NCBI GenBank assembly: GCA_011033025.1
Contig: WFMF01000204.1
Span: forward strand, 124,001-188,000
Reading direction: 5' to 3'
DNA: 64,000 nt
DNA from: Beroe forskalii
Taxonomy: Eukaryota > Ctenophora > Nuda > Beroida > Beroidae
Below the pieces are notes generated by a model. It worked only from the letters and a program-made list of their open reading frames with translations, was not told where the DNA came from and made no database searches. Of this stretch, positions 55,490 through 64,000 are shown in pieces; the stretch's first letter is position 1, and each line of letters begins with the position of its first letter. Position numbers and translations under genes: made by a program.

Positions 55490-56870
55490 CTGCGAGGGGA
55501 CGATTAGAGTGTGGTGAAAAATTAAAAAAGAGAGGAGTAAGTTAATATCTAAATCTGAATCAAACAGGAGATGGATATTCAGGTGAGGTAAAGTATGGTT
55601 TTGAGATTAGGCTATCAGTTTGTCTGCCATTTTTCTCGAGAAGGTGTATATCAATTATCATAAAGTTAAAGTTTTCTCACTTTTCAAATGCTTTTTTCTA
55701 TTTTACGCTGACTTATATTCTGCTCACCATCATTTCAAATCATATTGTGCATATTAAACTCGGCTTCGCCTCGTCTAATATCCAATACATATCAACCCTG
55801 TCTTATGGTTACATAATAATACAGGCTTTGTCAGGAATTTATGTTTCGAAGAATTTTACTGTGGTTAGATCCCATTTTCATTGTGTCAAAAATATTCTAT
55901 TTTGAGTAATATGCCGAGCTGCATGGTTTAAAATGTACCATGATGATACTTTCCATGCGTTCATTTAAACCATGCTGCTTACTATATTATTTTGATATTG
56001 AATATGCATTGCACATACCGAGACCCAAACATGAATATGCGTTCAATATTTCAAAGTTCTAGAGCTATGTGTCATATAGAAGCAAAATTTAAAAAATCAT
56101 AATACACCCTACCTTATTAACTTAAATTAATAAGTAGATGCTGCGAGTTCTGAAAATGCCGTCTGGAATTTCCACACGACCACCATTTGTACGTACGTGG
56201 TAAACACATGCAGTGCCGATTGTTTTTAATTTTTCACCTGTGATTCATGGTAGGATCTTGGGAGCTGCAGTTTATCGTTACAGTAGTTTATAAGTGTTTA
56301 GCCAGACTTTTAACCATCCACGAGCAACGAGCTAGATATAGCATGAACTTATCGTGTACAGTACGTGAATTCGTTAAAACGCTGTGTTTTTAAGTATGAA
56401 ATTTTGTTACAGTTGTGTTAGCATAGCAATTTATATTCGAATATTTGACAATTTAAATAACACCATCCACGAATCAATCGTATGAAATGTCTATTTAACT
56501 ATCTAAATCTTATCTAAGATTTAAAAAAAGGTTAAATGCTACAGTTGACACACTTTTTAAAGTATGAGAAAGAGCACTCGGTCTCAACATTTTTTGGGAT
56601 GAAGAGTAGAAAAATCTATGAAAGTCTTTCGCCATCGCATCTTTCTTCAATCTTAATTTCAGCAGCAATTGCTAATTGAACTGAGTCGTGAACTCATTAT
56701 CAAAGCTTCCACCGGGGGCAAGGGTAGATTCTAATATGATAGAATAGTTTTCCCCTTAAACGTCTCATTAAACTTCATTCTCTGCTTCATATCCTACTGT
56801 ATTAAAATAGCTTCTCAATTCAAATATTAATTTCATGCCACTGCTATCTAGTTGCATGATTTATATAAGT
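55490..56870. other. No gene visible between two minus-strand genes
   Basis: Earlier exons of the unrecognised gene should lie here or beyond, but none could be supported. A CTCGGCTTCGCCTCG hairpin word lies at 55760. Confidence 0.4.
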
Positions 56871-59499
56871 TCAGTCCTCAGTCATCCTGATTTTGTCGTA
56901 TTGAAAGAGGAGAAAATCATTATGAAAGTATCGGTTAATCCAACTTCTCTGGTCATTGTTCAGTAATTTCAAGCTATCCTCCACTATCTGACTTGAAGAC
57001 ATATTCTTATCCGGCTTGGGGGAGAAATTAACTTTATCGACGAAGTTTCCCCGTTCATGCCAAAGTCCCAGTTTTTCGAGCAGGTACCAAAACTCCAGTG
57101 GTTGTTCTTCCAACTTGATCACGTAGTGAAATGAGTTGGAGCAAACCTGGCACCACGACCAGGCTGGAGCCCAGTGTCCATCCTCTGCATTCCTGAGGGT
57201 GAGACTTAATGTAACACTTTAATAATGGGTGCAATCGCTGAGAGACTTTGACCTTTTGAGAAAAAGCCAAATCGAATTTCGCCGTTTATCTATTAATCAA
57301 GAGAAAAACTATTTGCAACATTGTCAGGATTCGAACAAGCAACCTCTTGAATGAACTAAATCAGACACCCTACTCAACTGCGCTACCCCGACACAATAAA
57401 ATACCTTTTCATGATGTGGCTGACTAGATCATCAAGTCGAGGGTATGGAGGCTTGAGCAGCATATTATTCTCTGATATCTCAACGTTACCTACATCTCTC
57501 TTCCTACCTTCCAGCTGAAATGGAGGTGTTAATTCCACCTTGATTAAATTGTCAAATTGACCCTCAAATTCTAAATTGACCCTCAGATCAGTGCAGTTTC
57601 GAAGGAATGAAAGGAAGAACAGGAGAAGAAATACTAGCAATGAATTGACAAATTCACAAACCGATAAGTAATATCTTTGAAATTCCCTTTTGTACTTTTC
57701 GACATCCTCTCCCTTTGAAAGCCTTGGTATTCTGTTATTAAAGATGGCATCCTCAATCCAGTTCCTTTTCAAGGCCACCATTTCGTGCTCTTTGGCAGAG
57801 TTCTGCACAAGGCTGATCTGACAATGAAACATCAAATAAAAACGGATAAATAATCAGAAATAAACTTCTTATCGTGATGAAAAATTATCTAAGTTGCCTC
57901 TGTACAGAATACACTCCTACAGTTAAGACTGAAAAGTTCTTGTGAGCTCTGAGATGTTCCATTGAATAGATGTCATTGATGGAAATTGAGTACTTTTGTC
58001 TAGCATCATAGCAATACCCACCAATCGTGACAGGGGATGTCGGATAACAGTGAACCTTATGTTACTATCCCCTCGTTCCTATACAGCTTTCCATCTTTCG
58101 AGGATCTGAGATTTTATTTATGGAATTTAATCGAGAGTTTGTGACACTATCTTAATGGTCAAATCACGAGAGTTTTCCTGACACTGCAACGGAATTTCAA
58201 ATTTGATTAATTTCATCAAGCGATTTAACAGTTTAACTAGATAGTTAGAGACCATCCGATTATTGGACCACCTCAAATTCCAGGAACCAGGTCCCTTCCC
58301 ATAAAATTAATAAAAATGTCAGGATTTCCATTTCGAAACTAATATGAGCTCGAATGTAAGAACCATGAAAACCCCTGCAAACACTCACGATTTCAGAGGT
58401 CGTAGCCGTCTTCCCTCCAGTTCCTTCAAGTTGTAGGAGGAGGAACCAGGCACAAAGTTGGTAATAAAGTACCTTTTCCAAAGCGAACTGCTGGCTTTGA
58501 ACACAGGGCACCAGGTCAAGTTGAACTCACTGGGATATATGGAAAACAGGGTCAAGTTTAATACACTAAAAACATAGTTGACAGGCTGGCATTTCATTGA
58601 AATTCAGGTCATGGACCATGGTGAACTCATTGCGGTGAAAACCTGGCTGACATTTCAACACTGTTGAAATGTCAGCCAGGCCTTGCGACCGCAATGAGTT
58701 CACCAGTAATTATAATCATTCAAATTCCGGTCAGCATTTTGTTGAAAATTCTAACATTACTTGAATTGATAAAGATTGTTCGACTTTGGCCTCGTGGGTT
58801 CCTTGCAAATTCTATATAGGTTTTCGTTTATGTGCTGCATTCGTTGGGTAATTCCTTCTTCAATTTTCTGAAAAACCGAAATAATTTCGGTTCATTTCAA
58901 CGAATTACAGCATATAACGCCATGCATATGCATGGCCAGTATCAACATGATTCCAAGCACACTATAATATCGAAAATCAATAATGAAAACTCCCTCAGTC
59001 CCTCAATAAAACCTGGCGATTCTCTCGGTACATGTTGTCGATTATTTGAACGTAAGGGGAGGGAGGAGCCATGCTACTTTGCACATTGATACTCGGCATC
59101 AGGTGTTGTGAGGATGCTACAACTCTCATAGAGGAGGGGTGGCCGGGCGCAGTGGAGTGAAATCCTGGGATAATTTCCAAGGTTAATAGTCCAATTATTA
59201 AGTAAGAGTCATTAACAAGCTACACCCAATCACAACTAATTCAGAGTTGCTTGTAAGCAGGTAAGTCGCTGGTAGTTTCCAAAAGATACGACTGTGAAAT
59301 TGATAGAATAACATCCCGGCTTTTATCGTTTTTGAAACAAATTTGGACAGCAATTTTTGAAAAAACTGCAAAGTATTTTTCAATTATCCAAATAACTACT
59401 CACCGAACAGGACGATAGATGCCATAGTGAACACCATGACTATCACCAGCTTTACTTGTGACTTCTTGAGAAGATGACAGAACGCTTTCATCACCAGGG
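56871..59499 (-). CDS. Golgi carbohydrate sulfotransferase (sulfotransferase-2 family, CHST8-14-like)
   Basis: Six exons, 59499-59404, 59164-59013, 58867-58761, 58529-58389, 57812-57405 and 57192-56871, agree in phase and give about 405 residues from ATG 59491. It should move sulfate from PAPS to glycan sugars in the Golgi lumen. Residues 1-30 are a type II signal anchor (KKSQVKLVIVMVFTMASIVL), then a Ser/Pro stem. The 5'-PAPS site is clear: LTWCPVFKASSSLWKR. The C-terminal family block is clear: DGHWAPAWSWCQVCSNSFHY, then VIKLEEQPLEFWYLLEKLG, and a final RYFHNDFLLFQYDK. The usual 3'-phosphate motif (VRxPFxRLxSA) should fall after KREFQRYYLS but reads VCEFVNSLLVF, so Arg, Pro and Ser are absent. 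An upstream non-coding exon is implied by the acceptor before the ATG. Confidence 0.88.
57290..57394 (-). mobile_element. tRNA-derived SINE-like sequence
   Basis: On the minus strand GGGGTAGCGCAGTTGAGTAG holds a good RNA polymerase III A box (TAGCGCAGTTG), and TTGTTCGAATCC holds a perfect B box (GTTCGAATC) about 30 nt later. The ends TGTCGGG and CCTGACA can pair. The anticodon and T stems are poor, so this is a tRNA-derived SINE head rather than a tRNA gene. It starts about 12 nt after the donor of sulfotransferase exon 5. Confidence 0.6.
58620..58704. mobile_element. Near-perfect palindrome in a sulfotransferase intron
   Basis: GGTGAACTCATTGCGGT pairs with ACCGCAATGAGTTCACC, and CCTGGCTGACATTTCAACA pairs with TGTTGAAATGTCAGCCAGG, leaving a one-base turn at the centre. 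Hairpin MITE. Confidence 0.75.
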
Positions 59500-61040
59500 C
59501 TGTCAAACGAATTAAATGTGAAATAAAGGAGAAGTAAAGTAAGTAGTTAGTTCTGCCTTTTTCTCCTCGACAAGAACTTTCCATCAAAGCAACAGGGCAT
59601 AGAATTCACCCATCAACAATTAAAGAAGTTCAGATATGCCAGTCTTTGAATGCAAGTAACTATAAAAGCCATGGCCATGAACATTTATATTTGAGTATTT
59701 GATACTTGCAATACCATTAATTTCCATAAGGCGGCCATATGTACGTGTGCCGTGTGGCCATTTGTACAGATTAAAGAGTATGCTATCCAGAATGCTTATT
59801 TCTCGAACTCGTGACACCACTGTAACCGTGCTCACGGCAGCAAACAACCTTAAAATTAAAAGATTTATATAGCACAGATATAGAATGACACGACGATAAT
59901 CTGACGTATCCCCATCCCAGTCTTATTTGTCGACCACATACACCATTAATATAGGGAGGCCCGTTTCTTGATGAAACGGCTTGATGCAGGGTAATATCAA
60001 TTTCTTATTGAACAGCATTTGGCATTTCAGCTGATTAAAGCTGTTTAGTCCCATTAGCAGTTAACACCTTGCCTGGTACAGTCATACGATGGCTATGAAC
60101 TATAGAATTATAAACATACCATAAAAAATATGGGCCGAGACACACACGTGTGGATTATTTCTCAAATCTTCATTTAAATCATCTTAAAAACAAATGAAAA
60201 CGATCGTAGAACGACGAAATATCTCAAAAACGCGTGAGAAGTATGCTTGAAAAACGCGTGTGAAGTAACTCGTTTTCTGGTCTCGGCGTTTTAAACTCGA
60301 CCACAAAAACATTTGACCAAACTTATAGATAGAACTCAACTGCAGCTTCCAGTGCGAGTAATTAATTATTAAGCTAATACGATTTTTGTCTATTTCACTT
60401 AACTGTGGGTAAAGACACAATACTACAATAGAAATTAAGAAGAGTAGCAATAATTAACATTTGCTGAAATCAAGGCACATACGAAGTTTCTTACATGTCT
60501 TGATAAAGGCGGCTACCTATAATTACAGGAAATATCAAATAAAGTCTACTTTCCTGTAGACTTTATTGCCTACAATAGAAAGCATACAGAGACATGAGCA
60601 TGTCATTATTCCACAATGCTACATGAAATTAGGTCTTATTGAAGTTTTTGTAGGCGCCATATGATTGTGATGCCATGACGCATTCTCAAATAAGGTAAAT
60701 TTTACACGCAGCCTGAACGCAAATAAATTTAGCAGAAATTCAGCAAGTGAGCGCGCTAATGGTGAGTCAAGTTTTGCTTCTGCTATTAAACAATAGTCAA
60801 ACAGTCAGACGGTTTGCCATACACCTCTTCATCGCATGAAGACTTCATTAGACATTGATAACAAGTATTTCTAATCTAAGGTAATGTGTCAGTGTGTCAT
60901 GTCGATGTTAAGCATGTCTGGATGCTAAATTAACGTCAGCGTGTCCCGTTTAATAAAACGAGACACGTTGACTGCAGAGTGGTATAGATTCACGAGGTGC
61001 AGGACTGCAAGTTCTATATATTACAGGAGAGAACTTACAC
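59500..61040. other. Upstream region of the sulfotransferase gene, no exon recognised
   Basis: It should contain the 5' untranslated exon and promoter. A small hairpin CAGCGTGTCCCGTTT / AAACGAGACACGTTG lies at 60937-60973. No promoter motif can be assigned. Confidence 0.4.
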
Positions 61041-61180
61041 GGGCAGTTTGAATTGCAGTTTGAACTGCATTTTCCGCGGCTTTAGTTTGCGCGGCTCAAG
61101 TTTGCGCGGCATATAGAAATTCTGTACGCCGCGCAAACTTAAGCCGCGCACACTAAAGACGTTCAAACTGCAGTTCAAAC
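61041..61180. mobile_element. Palindromic MITE, CAGTTCGAACTGCA family, copy 4
   Basis: GGGCAGTTTGAATTGCAGTT opens it and CTGCAGTTCAAAC closes it. The inner arms TTTGCGCGGCTCAAGTTTGC / GCGCAAACTTAAGCCGCGC pair. Confidence 0.65.
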
Positions 61181-62212
61181 TATCATGGTGAATCTATGGA
61201 AATTATGATCTATACCAATTACATGGAGATTGGCTGATCGTTTCTAAATACAGTGAGTACGAGTAGTCTTACCTATCACGAAAATGAGGAAAGAAATTTC
61301 AAGCCAATACCTAGAATCAAGTGAACGTGAAGAAGTTATACAGATGAAACCATGATATAGTAAAACACTGCAATTGCCCAGTTTTCCAACACAAATACCA
61401 TATTATGAGATAACCTACAAGTTGCCTCCTCAACATTAATACGAATTTAACGCAATGCAAATCACGGCAAAAGCGATTGAAGTTATAAACGCACACAAAC
61501 TCTAATTAATCAAGTCACCACGGTCAAAGCTCATCCATCAGATCGAAACATCAATCGAGAGATTCGAAGCGAAACTTCTTAAACCAGGTAACCATCAGAG
61601 TATCACGCGCTCATCCACGCAACAGCTCAGCTAACCATTTCATCGGTGTTTCATAAACCATGCAATACTTAACTAGTAACTAGTAGTTCATTAATCTGTA
61701 ACGGTATCCTTGCTAGCTTCAAAATATATATTGATCGAATGCATCAACTAGTTGATGCAGCTAGTTCAAGTTGATTAAGACATCAGGCATTTTAACCGCA
61801 GAATGTTACTTGGGGGGTCGGGAACAAATCCACTGCGCTCCGGGCAAACGGGGTGTGTCGCAGTTTTATCAGCGACATTCGCTCGTACAACCTTATTATT
61901 CTAAGTAAATCTTTGTTTAGCTTTTAAAGAAAAACCAGTACCTTAATAATGATATGCTCTAAAAATACAGGGGATATAAAAGAAAGGAAGAATTTAAGAA
62001 AAAACACGACTTAATTTTAAAAGGCTTCTCTATTTTTGGTGAGTGTGTGGGTATTATTGCTACACAGCGTGGGCAAATACTGTCAAAATCAAATTTTCCA
62101 ATCTTTCAACATGAATAATTTGTGCGGGCCCCTCTGACGTACGACCGCAATACCAGCACGTGAACCTTTTCAAGGAATTCCTTGCCCTTTGTACACAGTG
62201 TACACGCATACA
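61181..62212. other. No gene visible
   Basis: AT-rich DNA. A CAACTAGTTG-type palindrome cluster lies around 61745-61780. Confidence 0.35.
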
Positions 62213-62319
62213 ATAGAACAATGGCTGCAATCCGTGTCTTTTCCACCGCTACCTATTCTGTGATAGATCATAGAATAGGTAGATGTCAGCAGAGACGCGG
62301 ATTGCAGCCATTGTTCTAT
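62213..62319. mobile_element. Foldback MITE with 22-bp perfect inverted ends
   Basis: ATAGAACAATGGCTGCAATC and two further bases pair exactly with the right end. An inner CTACCTATTCT / AGAATAGGTAG pair extends the hairpin. It is not part of the other families here. Confidence 0.75.
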
Positions 62320-63555
62320 ATAAAATAATTGTTATATAGAATAATCGTTTTCGAGAATTAAAATCGGCACATTTTGCCCTGTTTTCTTCAACTTTAAACA
62401 TATAATTACCACAACAGCTATCAAATTCAAATCAAGTAGCACAATAAAATAATAAATAAAACTGAAAAATCGCAAAACAATCAAGCTGTTTTTTTGCGAT
62501 CAGCACCTGCTTTAATAATAATTCGAACTATGTATTACTTGAACCTCTACGTTGCAATCCTTCATCTTGCGATAGTGGTTATTCCAAAACGCAATTTAGG
62601 TTACCGATATTTATAACTTATAAGCGAATATATTGATTTGCTCCTGAGAGAAATACGCCCCGTCTGCCTTGGTAGCTCGCTCAGCTGCTGCCTGTTGGTA
62701 CATTAAGCAGCGTTGCTACATATTATACGAAGCTGTTTATGCCAAAAACAGACACCAAGATGGCACGATGATATTATATAATGAGTCGTCCCTTTGTTGT
62801 CCCACAATCCTCATACCCCACATAACACCAATCTCTGAGACTATAATGGGGCGTAGCCCCCGGGGGAGGTGACACATGCAGCTGCCTCCCCCTTCGGACA
62901 AAGATTGTGAAAAATAAAAGTTTGCAGAGGTTAAAGCTGCTTATGGAGCCAAGGGAAATAACACATTCAACAGGTTTTGAATGAAACTTTCCAAAAACCA
63001 GGCTACACCGTCCATTCTTTGAGGCCAAGCATAGAGGCTAGAGCTAGCCTCGCCCTTAATAAAATCCCCCTTAATAATCCACTATCATCAAAGATTGCAG
63101 AGATTAATACGACAGGATGGTACACCGTTCAGTCTTTGTGACAGTAATAAGCTGCTACCACCGACTTGGACAAAGAAAATGGTCCATTAATAAAGCTCGA
63201 GATTCGTCATCGATTCTTAGAAAAATCTTCCCATGCCTCCGTTATGCTTAAAATATTCTGAGTGAATATGCATCGAACAAGCATCACCAATACTGTCAAA
63301 ATTGCAAATACTGAGTTGCAAATATCAATTGAATATTGTGTCGCTTCAACTGGAGAGAAGGAGACATTTTACGACTCACGTGAGAGGGTTGCAAATAAAA
63401 GCAAAAGTAAAAGTTTACAATTCTAGTGCAAGTAGATGCCAGACTTCGCAATATTATGTCGCAGTGAGACAATCATCCTTCCGTCTCTTGGAGTCTTGGG
63501 GGGGGGGAGGATTTAATCAAAGCTAGCACTTCCCAAGAAGCTTATAACATGCGCT
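62320..63555. other. No gene visible
   Basis: A GGGGCGTAGCCCCCGGGGG-type hairpin (62847-62866) sits inside a short ORF at 62774-63028 that I do not consider real. There is a G run at 63495-63506. Confidence 0.35.
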
Positions 63556-63643
63556 CAGAATAAATAGGCGGTCAAAATGACGTCATTTACATTGTGCGCG
63601 CTGCCAGATTGTTGTAAATAACCGCCTATTTTTCGTGCGCGGG
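63556..63643. mobile_element. AATAGGCGGTC MITE family, copy 3
   Basis: CAGAATAAATAGGCGGTC opens it; the centre ACATTGTGCGCGCTGCCA and the end ACCGCCTATTTTTCG follow. It is very close to copy 2 at its ends and to copy 1 in its centre. Confidence 0.7.
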
Positions 63644-64000
63644 GTTTATATACTTATATAGGTATATAGCATAATACACTGCCTGTACACTTGCCAGTAA
63701 TTTCATGGATCACTAGCAAGGTAGCTGCACAGTCGTATTGGGATTCAAACAACAGTTCTTAATTAAGATTGCCAGCAAAACCTTTGGTGATTATTGAGAA
63801 AAGTTCAGTAAGAATCCTGAGACTAAAACCTACGTCATTCATTCAAAAGTTCAAATTACCTTAGTACACTTAAGAACGGCATCACGTAATTTGCGCGCAC
63901 TTTAAGATCGAAGCACTTTATTAGTGCGGTTTTTTATGAGATAGACAACGATGTGGAAATTTGAAAGAATTTGAATTAATGTTCCTCCTGATTGCAGGAC

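Noticed and set aside
57322-57393. Functional tRNA gene on the minus strand
   Set aside because: A and B boxes and an end-to-end pairing exist, but the anticodon and T stems do not fold; called SINE-like instead.

Overview
The window is AT-rich nuclear DNA from an invertebrate-like animal. It has GT-AG introns, calmodulin-like, alpha-arrestin-like and carbohydrate sulfotransferase genes split into short exons, and a heavy load of transposons, foldback elements and minisatellites. The phylum cannot be fixed from the sequence alone. No operons, CRISPR arrays or prokaryotic signals are seen. One assembly gap lies at 13421-13520.

Layout. 1-7.4 kb is mostly diverged satellite-like DNA, with one candidate Cys-rich exon at 790-899 (-), two copies of a long palindrome and a 143-bp tandem repeat. 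7.4-11.3 kb is an apparently intact Penelope-like element (RT plus GIY-YIG) between two near-identical pseudo-LTRs; each pseudo-LTR folds as a type I hammerhead ribozyme, and a third, diverged ribozyme copy follows. 11.88-12.42 kb holds four copies of a tiny transposon, each with its own 9-bp target duplication, one nested in another. 13.5-14.15 kb is the end of an SGNH-hydrolase-like ORF followed by two histone-type 3' stem-loops. 14.37-17.29 kb is a 2.9-kb element with 26-bp inverted repeats and a TAA target duplication, carrying minisatellites. 17.4-19.2 kb is a broken non-LTR reverse transcriptase (-). 19.3-23.3 kb is a ~40-bp repeat array split by a 2.4-kb non-autonomous LTR element.

Host genes. 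(i) An alpha-arrestin gene, 3' seven exons, 24764-29840 (+). (ii) A three-exon, 149-residue calmodulin-like gene, 42535-43544 (+). (iii) An unrecognised gene of at least six phase-consistent exons, 55489 down to 45741 (-). (iv) Nested in its 6.5-kb intron on the other strand, the 3' end of a one-pass membrane protein gene with a Tyr/Pro repeat tail, 54081-54896 (+). (v) A six-exon Golgi-type carbohydrate sulfotransferase of about 405 residues, 59499-56871 (-).

The most unusual theme is that splice junctions of three of these host genes are themselves copied in tandem: an arrestin 3' splice site, the membrane-protein 3' splice site, and four junctions of the unrecognised gene, including a 24-bp unit that repeats a 5' splice site four times in frame. 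The rest (30-42.5 kb, 43.6-45.7 kb, 49-54 kb, 59.5-64 kb) is intergenic or intronic DNA with several families of short palindromic elements and minisatellites.
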